In this document: piece by piece, positions 56,660 to 63,958 of the stretch
How positions within the stretch are numbered: the first letter of the stretch is position 1
Layout: the number at the start of each line of letters is the position of its first letter
Assembly: GCA_014378195.1 (NCBI GenBank)
Contig: JACMOC010000080.1
Span: forward strand, 1 to 64,000
Length of the DNA: 64,000 nucleotides
Reading direction: 5' to 3'
DNA from: Oligoflexus sp.
GTDB taxonomy: Bacteria; Bdellovibrionota_B; Oligoflexia; Oligoflexales; Oligoflexaceae
Notes under the pieces: generated by a model
Databases searched by the model: none
Seen by the model: only the letters and a program-made list of their open reading frames with translations
Told to the model about the DNA's origin: nothing
Translations under genes and position numbers: made by a program

Positions 56660-57199
56660 TTAGCTGACGGCAAACTTTGTCATATTGTCGAGTTTAGTTC
56701 TGAGGCTCATATCAATCAGATTGTTGTCGATCTTGATGACAAAACCGCCAAGAATCGATTTATCGATCTGCGTGGTAAGCAAAACTTTTTTGTTCAGCAT
56801 ACCCTCAAGCTTCGCTTTGATTTGATCGAGTTCGCCGGCATCGAGTTGAACCGCTGTGATAGCAGTTGCTTCAACCTGGCCTTGGGACTCGAGAAATTGC
56901 TTATGAAAAGCTTGTTTGATTTCTGGAATAATTGCAGTTCTGCGCGCGTCGACAAGGACTCGGAAGAACTGTTTTAGGATCTCGGGAGCACCGATTTGAT
57001 CCGCAACGTTTTTGAAAACGGCGGACATCAATTCCGTGTTCACGATCGGACTGGCGATCACTTTCTTGATCTCTTTATCAGCAAAAAGATCAAGAATACT
57101 CGTTAGTTGGCTGTCAATTTTTGCTTGAACAGCGGCATCGCCCTTGGTCAATTCCATGAGCGCTGATGCATAGCGACTAGCAATTTTTTCAGAACTCAT
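56660..57199 (-). CDS. atpH: ATP synthase F1 subunit delta
   Basis: This 179-residue OSCP/delta subunit begins [16 protein letters not shown] and ends with [25 protein letters not shown], both family marks. It joins the top of F1 to the b stalk. It overlaps the atpF stop by 4 bases (ATGA). Confidence 0.95.
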   Translation of the reverse strand: MSSEKIASRYASALMELTKGDAAVQAKIDSQLTSILDLFADKEIKKVIASPIVNTELMSAVFKNVADQIGAPEILKQFFRVLVDARRTAIIPEIKQAFHKQFLESQGQVEATAITAVQLDAGELDQIKAKLEGMLNKKVLLTTQIDKSILGGFVIKIDNNLIDMSLRTKLDNMTKFAVS

Positions 57200-57699
57200 A
57201 GTTTAAGCTCCTTGATGTTCGGCAGCGTGTTCAGGCTTTGCTGAACGATCTTGTGCTGACGCGAATCGTCGAGAGTGCGAGCGAGTTCTTCAGCGGTTTT
57301 TTGCTTAACCTGCTGAAGGATGTCAGCGCGAACAGCTTCTTTAGCCGCTGTGATTTCCGCTACCGCGATGCGTTTCGCTTCGTGTTTCAAGTGTTCCGCG
57401 AGCTGCTGCGCACTGGTCAGGATCGCTTGCGCTTCCAGATCAGCCGATTCCTTAACTTCAGCGCGGATTCTGTTCATTTCGCTATCGAGAGCTTTGAATC
57501 GGGCTTCGATTTCGCGGTGTTTACGTTCCGCTTCCTCTTTCGCATGATTCGCTCGCTCCAACATCACAAGGTAGGAATCCCGTTTGCCCCGAAGAGCGTT
57601 TTGGATCGGTTTCTTGAGAATATAGACAGCCAGAACGAGAAATATCGCCAAATTGACATAAGGAAAGATAAAGCTATTTAGTAGATCGAAATTTTCCAA
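57196..57699 (-). CDS. atpF: ATP synthase Fo subunit b
   Basis: This 167-residue subunit has one N-terminal membrane helix (about 12-28, FIFPYVNLAIFLVLAVYIL) then a long charged helix (about 40-150) that forms the peripheral stalk. The motif KKPIQNALRGKRD after the helix is typical of Fo b. It is paired with a second b-type gene just upstream. Confidence 0.92.
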   Translation of the reverse strand: MENFDLLNSFIFPYVNLAIFLVLAVYILKKPIQNALRGKRDSYLVMLERANHAKEEAERKHREIEARFKALDSEMNRIRAEVKESADLEAQAILTSAQQLAEHLKHEAKRIAVAEITAAKEAVRADILQQVKQKTAEELARTLDDSRQHKIVQQSLNTLPNIKELKL

Positions 57700-57730
57700 C
57701 AGTCACCTCGACACTTTATTTTCTTAGGGC

Positions 57731-58165
57731 TCAGGCCGGTACGACCTTCTGAACAAATTCACGGGTTAGTTGTTCAACGAGGGCTGGAATACGAGCACGC
57801 TCGCCGGCCAGTTCTCGACTCAACTCTTGACGCATGTCTTCGATTGTTCGTGTGGCTTCGACAGACGCCGCATGAACCAAAGAGTCACGTTTCACTTTGG
57901 CATCCTGAACAGCTTCGTCGCGTAAAGCGCGGCTTTCATCGTTAACCAAGCTGAGCTGGCTCTGAATTTTCTGAGCCGCTTTGATGTTTTCGATCTCAAG
58001 GTGTTCTGCCTGATTTTGGTTACCTTCTGTGAACTGTTTGCGCTTGGCGCTGACAGCAAGATAAGGGTCGAGAAGAAGTTTCTTCACCACTACAAAATTG
58101 ACAAGAAAAACACCCGCCTCAATGGCCATAACTGGGAGGTTAGGAGTCAGATTGAGTGAGGACAT
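57731..58165 (-). CDS. atpF': ATP synthase Fo subunit b' (second b-type subunit)
   Basis: This 144-residue subunit has a membrane helix (about 11-28) then LLLDPYLAVSAKRKQFTEG and a long Glu/Ala/Arg-rich helix. Two different b genes side by side mean a b/b' heterodimer stalk, as in alphaproteobacteria, cyanobacteria and several delta groups. It directly follows parB on the same strand, with a hairpin in the 153-base gap. Confidence 0.88.
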   Translation of the reverse strand: MSSLNLTPNLPVMAIEAGVFLVNFVVVKKLLLDPYLAVSAKRKQFTEGNQNQAEHLEIENIKAAQKIQSQLSLVNDESRALRDEAVQDAKVKRDSLVHAASVEATRTIEDMRQELSRELAGERARIPALVEQLTREFVQKVVPA

Positions 58166-58204
58166 CTTTAGATAAACCTCTCTTCACAGATGGTGATAAT
58201 TTCG

Positions 58205-58242
58205 AAGCAAAGGACCACATAAGTAACTTATTGTGGTCCCTT
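58205..58242 (-). terminator. Strong hairpin between parB and atpF' (weak terminator or processing site)
   Basis: GGACCAC at 58212-58218 pairs with GTGGTCC at 58233-58239, and the inner AAGT/ACTT region extends the stem with one bulge. Only TTTGCTT follows on the minus strand, so termination would be weak. Confidence 0.5.
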
Positions 58243-58318
58243 TCTCAAGGAATTGTTTGCTGAAATGGTGAATTTGCAGCCCTTTCATAGGGACTGCTTT
58301 GGATGAGCTAGCGGGAGC

Positions 58319-59242
58319 TTAAAATACGCCCCCGCCAATCAGTTGAAGCAAGCGCTCTAGTTCGGCTGGGGAGAAAAAGGAAATCTCAATTTTGCCACGG
58401 CTACCGCTTCCCTGAAGGCGAACCTTAGTTCGCAAATGAGAGCGTAGCGTATCCGCCAAATAGTCCAAATCGGCATGTCCGGATTTCACCTCAGCGGCCT
58501 CGCCACCTTCGGCGCCTTGACGCTTCATCCGTTTCACAAGCTGCTCGGTCTGCCGAACACTCAGTTTTTTGGCGAGGACGATATCGCGCGCTTGAAGAAT
58601 GAGGCCTCGTTCTTCAAGGGCTAGGATCGCCCGACCATGGCCCATGCTGAGTTTTTCGTTCATCAAGTCGTCTTGAACTTCTTGCGGCAGAGAAAGAATC
58701 CGCAAAAGGTTAGAGATTGTCGCACGGTCCTTACCGACCTTACGGGCGCAATCATCTTGCGTCAGGCCGTAGTCTTTAATGAGCATCGCGTAGGCTTCCG
58801 CCTCTTCGATTACATTGAGGTTTGCGCGCTGGACGTTTTCTATGATCGCGAGGCGAAGCATATCTTCAGGCGTAACTTCCTTGACGATCACAGGAACTTT
58901 TTCAAAACCGGCAATCTTCGATGCGCGCCATCGGCGTTCACCCGCAATGATCATGTACCCATCTTCATCTTTCGAAACCACGAGAGGTTGGATGACGCCG
59001 TCTTGTTTCAAACTCTGGGCGAGCGAGAGAAGATCGGCCTCCCGAAAAAGCTTTCGAGGCTGCTTAGGATTGGGATGAATGCGTCCAACTTCCAGTTCGA
59101 GGATGCTGGTACCAATCGCATACGACTCCGCACTGGCGGGCGTTGGCGTTTCTTTATCGAGACCCAGGAGCGAACCGAGACCTTTACCAAGGACGTCACG
59201 TTTAGGAGCAGGACTTTTAGAAGCCGGTTGTTTATCAGGCAT
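58319..59242 (-). CDS. parB: Chromosome partitioning protein ParB
   Basis: This 307-residue protein starts with a basic leader and GLGSLLG. The CTP-binding N-domain has QPRKLF, GVIQPLVV and IIAGERRWRASKIAG (the GERR/C-motif). ENVQRANLNVIEEAEAY leads to the helix-turn-helix (LTQDDCARKVGKDRATISNLLRIL), which reads parS. A dimerisation domain ends in FFSPAELERLLQLIGG. It should load as a clamp at the many parS sites found 1 kb upstream of it. GAGGAG lies 6 bases before the ATG. Confidence 0.97.
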   Translation of the reverse strand: MPDKQPASKSPAPKRDVLGKGLGSLLGLDKETPTPASAESYAIGTSILELEVGRIHPNPKQPRKLFREADLLSLAQSLKQDGVIQPLVVSKDEDGYMIIAGERRWRASKIAGFEKVPVIVKEVTPEDMLRLAIIENVQRANLNVIEEAEAYAMLIKDYGLTQDDCARKVGKDRATISNLLRILSLPQEVQDDLMNEKLSMGHGRAILALEERGLILQARDIVLAKKLSVRQTEQLVKRMKRQGAEGGEAAEVKSGHADLDYLADTLRSHLRTKVRLQGSGSRGKIEISFFSPAELERLLQLIGGGVF

Positions 59243-59272
59243 AGGAAACTCCTCGAAAGGGAATAGTGATCG

Positions 59273-60091
59273 TTAGTGCGTTTTAACTGGGTAAGCTTTT
59301 TTGGTCGAAATCTTTGCGGCACTTACTGGCCGATAGCGCGCCAAAAGCTCTTGAGAGAATTCCCAGTAAGCTTGAGATCCGCTCGATCCCTTGTCGTACA
59401 TGATCGCTGGCATACCATGCGAAGGAGCCTCGGAGAGACGGACATTACGAGGGATAACGGTTTTGAACACATCGTTAGGGAAGTGCTCTCGAATCTGGGC
59501 TTCGACTTGGCCACTGAGATTATTTCGTTTATCAAACATGGTGAGAAGGATCCCCTCGCGCTCCAGACCCGGGTTCAGTCTTTTTTTGATGAGGCCCGTA
59601 GTCGTTACGAGTTGAGACAGACCTTCCATCGCATAGTATTCCGATTGAAGGGGGATCAAAACCGAGTCAGCCGCAGTTAGGGCGTTGACTGTCATCAGTC
59701 CTAACGTCGGCGGGGTATCTATAATGATGAAGTCGTAGCTGGCGAGTATGGGCTCAAGCGCTTCTTTCAAACGTGTCTCACGACCAAACATAGTGACAAG
59801 TTCAAGCTCGGCTCCGGCCAAGTCTTGTTTCGCCGGCGCAAAATCCAATCCCGGGATCTTTGTGTTCAGGATAATGTTGACTATCGGATACTCACTGACC
59901 AGGACATGATAGATGCTCTGCTCAAACTGATCTGGGTAAACACCCAGACCGCTGCCGGCGTTGGCCTGGGGATCGAGATCCACAAGGAGTACTTTTTCGC
60001 CGCTCTTGGCCAGACAACTCGAGAGGTTTACGGCTGTCGTTGTTTTACCAACCCCACCCTTTTGATTTGAGATCGCAATTACCCGCGCCAT
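59273..60091 (-). CDS. parA: Chromosome partitioning ATPase ParA
   Basis: This 272-residue Walker-type ATPase has SNQKGGVGKTTTAVNL (deviant Walker A), LLVDLDPQANAGSGLG, FIIIDTPPTLGLMTVNAL and PLQSEYYAMEGL. It has no N-terminal helix-turn-helix, so it is of the chromosomal Soj type. It moves ParB-parS complexes along the nucleoid. AAGGGG precedes the ATG. The gene reads away from the parS block, whose first site lies 64 bases upstream of its start. rsmG/mnmG, common neighbours in other genomes, are absent. Confidence 0.97.
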   Translation of the reverse strand: MARVIAISNQKGGVGKTTTAVNLSSCLAKSGEKVLLVDLDPQANAGSGLGVYPDQFEQSIYHVLVSEYPIVNIILNTKIPGLDFAPAKQDLAGAELELVTMFGRETRLKEALEPILASYDFIIIDTPPTLGLMTVNALTAADSVLIPLQSEYYAMEGLSQLVTTTGLIKKRLNPGLEREGILLTMFDKRNNLSGQVEAQIREHFPNDVFKTVIPRNVRLSEAPSHGMPAIMYDKGSSGSQAYWEFSQELLARYRPVSAAKISTKKAYPVKTH

Positions 60092-60154
60092 ATTTTACCC
60101 CTTAGCCAAACACCATCTCTTGGACCGCAATCTACTTAACACAAGCTCGGTTCA

Positions 60155-60170
60155 TGTTTCACGTGAAACA
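60155..60170. promoter_or_regulatory. parS site 1, perfect palindrome, in the parA upstream region
   Basis: TGTTTCACGTGAAACA is a complete 16-base palindrome of the parS type. It lies 64 bases before the parA start, so ParB bound here could also affect parA expression. Confidence 0.92.
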
Positions 60171-60226
60171 TCGGTTAAAGATTTCGGAGTTCCACCCAGC
60201 CGCATAGATGGCTGCGCCAAGATATA

Positions 60227-60242
60227 TGTTTCACGTGGAACA
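60227..60242. promoter_or_regulatory. parS site 2
   Basis: TGTTTCACGTGGAACA. Its reverse complement is exactly the parS sequence known from Bacillus. It stands 72 bases from site 1 and 66 from site 3, outside the regular array. Confidence 0.92.
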
Positions 60243-60292
60243 ATAGCGCTCGTATGGCTGTATACGGTGGATTGTGACCACTCTGGTTGAGA

Positions 60293-60795
60293 TGTTTCAC
60301 GTGGAACATCGAAACCCACATATTGCTTGAGACGAGGAGTGTTTCACGTGGAACGTCGAAACCCAGATATTGGGTTTGATACAAGAAGTGTTTCACGTGG
60401 AACGTCGAAACCCAGATATTGGGTTTGATACAAGAAGTGTTTCACGTGGAACATCGGAACCCACATATCGGGTTTAACAAAGGGAGTGTTTCACGTGGAA
60501 CATCGGAACCCAGATATTAGGTTTGATACAAGAAGTGTTTCACGTGGAACATCGAAACCCAGATATTAGGTTTGATACAAGAAGTGTTTCACGTGGAACA
60601 TCGAAACCCAGATATTGGGTTTGATACAAGAAGTGTTTCACGTGGAACATGGGAACCCACATATCGGGTTTAACAACGGGAGTGTTTCACGTGGAACATC
60701 GGAACCCACATATCGGGTTTAACAACGGGAGTGTTTCACGTGGAACGTCGGGGATGCCTCTCGAATTAGAAAAGAAGAATGTTCCACGTGGAATG
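60293..60795. repeat. Tandem array of 11 parS sites with 47-49 bp period
   Basis: Sites 3 to 13 start at 60293, 60340, 60389, 60438, 60487, 60536, 60585, 60634, 60683, 60732 and 60780. The intervals are 47, then eight of 49, one of 49 to site 12, and 48. Seven (sites 3, 6-11) read TGTTTCACGTGGAACA. Three (sites 4, 5 and 12) end in G instead of A. Site 13 is TGTTCCACGTGGAATG. All asymmetric copies point the same way. Spacers are also conserved. Units 4 and 5 are identical over 49 bases, units 10 and 11 differ at one base, and the spacer of unit 12 has decayed. ParB from the adjacent gene is the expected binder. Confidence 0.93.
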
Positions 60796-61478
60796 TTTGT
60801 GGAGACAAACAAATCACAGTCATTGCGAGGCCTCTCTTTCCAGGCCTTGAATGCTCCAAAATCATAAAAGAGCAGCGCCCTCTCCCCATATCGGCTGGAG
60901 TAGTACCATGCCCAGTTCCTCCCTTATTTGTAGTTCCTCCTGACCCTAGATGGCTCACACGATGCATTCCTATATCGCCTCGATGCCTCTAAGAACCGTT
61001 GGATTGGCGAGAGTGTGATTCTTCAACTACTTAGAGCTCCAAGATGGAGGAGATCTAAGTTTCAATTTACCAAAGTATCAAATTCGTATGGGAAAAAGTT
61101 AGAAGTGCTGCATGGAGCAGTGTGACTAAGATTGAAAGCTGTGTGTTAAGAGGAAGTTGAAGGATGCGGTTTTGGGGGCCAAGCGAAGCTTTTTATTTCT
61201 ACCTTTTTCATCAATAATGAGTTAAACCCCACCATTTTCTCGAAACTGAATCCCCACCCGTCTCCGGGAACCGTTAAAATCTGAATTCCACTCAGCCTGC
61301 TTAGGTAATTCAGCCGCAACACATTTTTAATTAATCGGCTTATAAGGATAAGCAAAATTATGCCGCTTTTCTTCCCAGTTCGAATTTTTTTCCCAGCACA
61401 AAGTTATCCTTGAGCTATTTATGGTCCGTTCCAAAGAATGAAACGTATTATTGTTTAGGAGAACTACTGATTAGTTTT

Positions 61479-61490
61479 TATTGGCCAATA
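61479..61490. repeat. 12-base palindrome
   Basis: TATTGGCCAATA is a perfect palindrome inside the AT-rich region and shares the TTGG/CCAA pattern with the one at 61660. Confidence 0.6.
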
Positions 61491-61659
61491 TTTTGCAAAT
61501 TTGTCCATATTCGAATCAATTTTCAGGATATTCGAACAAAACTTTATGAATTCGATGTCTAAATATTCTAAAACAACAACTGTAAGGTTTTAACTTGGGC
61601 ATAAATCGCTCAAACTTCTCGAACTTTTATTGTTCTATGAATGGTTTGAACTTAAAGCC

Positions 61660-61677
61660 TAGTTTGGTACCAAACTA
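61660..61677. repeat. 18-base perfect palindrome
   Basis: TAGTTTGGTACCAAACTA equals its own reverse complement over 18 bases, the longest such site in the non-coding block. It may be a protein-binding site. A shorter related word, TTTGGACCAAA, follows at about 61724. Confidence 0.65.
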
Positions 61678-62002
61678 CATCAGAACTCTTGTAACTCACT
61701 GCAGCGGACTATATTTAATTTAATTTGGACCAAAATATCTCGAATCTAATTTTTTAGAAAAATCACCGACAAAATGCAGATATTCAAACTATCTATGCGA
61801 TGAAAATAACGCTAGAGACTGAAATTCAATGGATTACCGACAATGATGCTGTGCTCTCGGAGATATTAGAATGCACGAACACATCTATTCCTCCAATCGC
61901 TTAAAAATACAGCGGAGTATCAAAATGAATAATTTAGGCTGAGGTAAAAAATTGGGACGAATTCGACTGGCGGATGAGGGACTTAGCACTGGAACTCTAG
62001 GC

Positions 62003-62037
62003 AAATAAAAGCCCATGTTCCACGTGGAACACAGGCT
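62003..62037 (-). terminator. Intrinsic terminator of the atpB-atpE transcript with an embedded parS
   Basis: Read on the minus strand, AGCC, two wobble pairs and the parS half TGTTCCAC pair with the second half and GGCT. This gives a stem of up to 14 pairs, then TTTATTT. The 16 bases at 62016-62031 are TGTTCCACGTGGAACA, a perfect palindromic parS (site 14). It begins 26 bases after the atpE stop. Confidence 0.85.
62016..62031. promoter_or_regulatory. parS site 14, perfect palindrome
   Basis: TGTTCCACGTGGAACA, about 1.2 kb from the array, forms the centre of the atpE terminator stem. Confidence 0.9.
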
Positions 62038-62062
62038 ATATGTCATTAAGACCTATTAGGAC

Positions 62063-62389
62063 TTAGACTTTACCAGACAATATGTAAGCGATGATGAAGC
62101 CCATGATCGCTTGGAATTCGATAAGAGCCAAAGCAATAATCATCGGTGTGAAAACTTTGTCAGCTGCAGTTGGGTTGCGAGCGATACCAGAAAGAGCGGC
62201 ACCAGCTGCACGACCTTGACCCATAGTTCCGCCGAGAGCTGCAAGGCCGATTGCCAAAGCAGAACCGACAGCAACTAATCCGCCGCCGCCCATTGTAGTT
62301 GCAGCTGCTGTTCCTTCTTGCGCAAAAGCCAAAGAGCTGAGGAACAGACCGCCAAGAACAGTAAACAAATTAGTAAGATTACGTTTCAT
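62063..62389 (-). CDS. atpE: ATP synthase Fo subunit c with N-terminal signal peptide
   Basis: This 108-residue protein is about 25 residues longer than usual because of a signal-peptide-like start (MKRNL, a hydrophobic core, AFA|Q). The mature part has two helices: GLAALGGTMGQGRAAGAALSGIARNP and the ion site ALALIEFQAIMGFIIA. The Gln of GQG and the essential Glu (about residue 89) are present, but the Ser that follows Glu in sodium-binding rings is replaced by Phe. Proton coupling is therefore more likely, by inference. It ends at the parS-containing terminator. Confidence 0.95.
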   Translation of the reverse strand: MKRNLTNLFTVLGGLFLSSLAFAQEGTAAATTMGGGGLVAVGSALAIGLAALGGTMGQGRAAGAALSGIARNPTAADKVFTPMIIALALIEFQAIMGFIIAYILSGKV

Positions 62390-62415
62390 AATTACCCCGT
62401 GATGCCGTCGAAAGA

Positions 62416-63216
62416 TTAATGATCGTGAGAAATCGCCATCGAAATATATATGCCGCTTAGCAGTGTGAAAACAAAGCTTTGCAGACAGGCTACCAGAAGC
62501 CCGAAGAACAATAACATCGATGGGAGAATCACTTTTGTTAGGCTCGTAAATACCGAGAGGACAAGGTGATCGCCAAAAATATTACCGTACAAACGAAGAG
62601 CCAAGGATATTGGACGAACGAGCAAACCAATGATTTCGATACCGAAAATCAAAGGCGCCATGACCAATAATGGACCTGCGAATATCTTCAGGTACCCAAG
62701 GAGACCGTGTTCCTTGATACCAGCACCGTTAAACACGAGGAATACGAACAAACCAAGCACCAAGTTGGTGCTGAAACTATCCGTTGCCGGAGTAAGGCCA
62801 GGAACCAAACCAGTGAGGTTGCTCACAAAAATAAACGCGAAAATTCCGAACAAAGTCGAGAGAAATGGTCCTGCTTTTTCTTCGCCAAGTATGTTGATCG
62901 CAAGGTCATGGACAAATTCCAAGATAGTTTCGACCACACCTTTAAGGTCCATTTTCCCACTTGGAACCACGTCCGAACCGGCTTTTGCTATCGAGCTCTT
63001 GTAGGCAAAACCCAAAATTACCGTAAGCAAAAGGGTCAAAAACGATCCAACGACTGGCGCCCAGTCTTCGATCATGTGATGGTTCATGCCCAAGCTATGA
63101 AGCAGAATCTCATAATAATTAATGATAGACGGCGCTCCGCCTCCTTCAGCTAGCCCAGCTGTACTCCAGCTCAGTATGGAAAGAGATGTCAGTAACTTGA
63201 GCGTCTTCTTTGTCAT
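62416..63216 (-). CDS. atpB: ATP synthase Fo subunit a
   Basis: This 266-residue membrane subunit holds the half-channels. Seen: FVSNLTGLVPG, NGAGIKEHG, and LLVRPISLALRLYGNIFGDHLV, with the essential Arg in the ALRL helix. Like AtpE it starts with a signal-peptide-like segment ending in GLAEGG, so its N-terminus is probably cut and periplasmic. It is followed 26 bases later by atpE. Confidence 0.96.
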   Translation of the reverse strand: MTKKTLKLLTSLSILSWSTAGLAEGGGAPSIINYYEILLHSLGMNHHMIEDWAPVVGSFLTLLLTVILGFAYKSSIAKAGSDVVPSGKMDLKGVVETILEFVHDLAINILGEEKAGPFLSTLFGIFAFIFVSNLTGLVPGLTPATDSFSTNLVLGLFVFLVFNGAGIKEHGLLGYLKIFAGPLLVMAPLIFGIEIIGLLVRPISLALRLYGNIFGDHLVLSVFTSLTKVILPSMLLFFGLLVACLQSFVFTLLSGIYISMAISHDH

Positions 63217-63315
63217 GTTGAGACAATCCTTTCTGCTCCACCAGTTTTGAAATGGATTTCCTTACTAACTGATTTCTTGGAGAATGACCAGTCCAAAATA
63301 CAGTTATTCCGCTTC

Positions 63316-63714
63316 TTAATGCGCTGTAGAAGAGCCATAACTCCTCAGATAAGAAGTGGTGAGAAGACTCGTCAAAAGAAAGAGTGAAAAAAGCGATCCC
63401 ACCGCGATGTATAGCCCTGGAAGTTTCCAGTAAACGATGAGAGCGTACAGTGCAGCAATAAGCCCTAAAAATTTAATGCCGCTTCCAGCAAACAACCAAA
63501 TTTTCATAGCACGACTTGTTGCTCCAGTTTGAGACACCTGAACAAGTCCAGCGTAAATACGAGCGAGAAGAATGTAGTTTAGAGAGAAGAGAAGGTAACC
63601 GGAAAGCAGAGCTATGCCCACGCTACGTTCTTCGAAATGAGATGCTATCGCCAAAAGAACAAGAACACCGAGTGCGAGTATCAGCAATGTCTTTTTAGTT
63701 AAGCCCGATATCAT
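63316..63714 (-). CDS. ATP synthase subunit I-like membrane protein (AtpI)
   Basis: This is a 132-residue protein with four hydrophobic helices. Its place just before atpB and its layout fit AtpI/subunit I, which aids Fo assembly or ion supply; sequence similarity is weak. ATG 63714 overlaps the end of the upstream gene by 20 bases; a GTG at 63762 would add a basic 16-residue leader. About 100 non-coding bases lie between it and atpB. Confidence 0.65.
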   Translation of the reverse strand: MISGLTKKTLLILALGVLVLLAIASHFEERSVGIALLSGYLLFSLNYILLARIYAGLVQVSQTGATSRAMKIWLFAGSGIKFLGLIAALYALIVYWKLPGLYIAVGSLFSLFLLTSLLTTSYLRSYGSSTAH

Positions 63715-63958
63715 TTTTTGACTCACTCTTTTTTGGGACGATTTCCGAGACCTTTTGGTCACGGATCAGGACGCGGAGCATCACATACCAAGAGCGTGCG
63801 ATGAGAAGCAAGCCCAAAACGTAAGTCACGTTAGACCAGTCGAAGGACTTAGGATAATGGACATTCAGCCATTTCGCGGAATAGAACGCAGCCAACATTG
63901 CTGCAATAGTTTCGAAGTTGGCGCCCATAACAATCCCGAATTTATAAAACTGCTTCAT
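63695..63958 (-). CDS. AtpZ/AtpI-family small membrane protein
   Basis: This is an 87-residue protein with two hydrophobic helices (about 8-27 and 42-62) joined by a short loop, then a basic tail. This two-helix form, with GANFETIAAMLAAFYSAKWL in helix 1, resembles AtpZ, which lies before AtpI in many atp operons and helps in magnesium or calcium supply or rotor assembly. The ATG at 63958 has GGAG 9 bases upstream; an ATG at 63967 is also in frame. It is the first atp gene visible; the promoter may lie beyond the window. Confidence 0.62.
   Translation of the reverse strand: MKQFYKFGIVMGANFETIAAMLAAFYSAKWLNVHYPKSFDWSNVTYVLGLLLIARSWYVMLRVLIRDQKVSEIVPKKSESKNDIGLN

Larger units (their letters stand above)
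60796..62002. other. AT-rich non-coding region with palindromes, between the parS array and atpE
   Basis: These 1.2 kb hold no supported gene; the few short frames lack ribosome sites and family features. From about 61150 the sequence is clearly richer in A and T than the flanking genes. It has several TTGG/CCAA palindromes, and TTATCCTT-type words in opposite orientation at 61344-61351 and 61404-61411. The words TTCGAA/CTCGAA recur. An origin-like or nucleoid-organising role is possible, but no consensus DnaA box (TTATCCACA) was found. Confidence 0.5.

Noticed and set aside
60155..60795. Regularly spaced repeats that could be taken for a CRISPR array
   Set aside because: The repeated core is the 16-base parS sequence, the intervening bases are themselves nearly identical between units, and no cas gene is near.
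60175..60967. Short open frames across the parS array, with repeated peptides such as FHVEH and FHVKH
   Set aside because: The peptides are translations of parS itself in different frames, with no ribosome sites; they are by-products of the repeats.
61146..61355. A 69-codon minus-strand frame in the AT-rich block
   Set aside because: No ribosome site, no recognisable protein pattern, and base composition like the surrounding non-coding DNA.
61021..62002. oriC with DnaA boxes
   Set aside because: The region is AT-rich and near parS, but no TTATCCACA or single-mismatch copy was found, and dnaA is not in the window, so it is kept only as a possibility.
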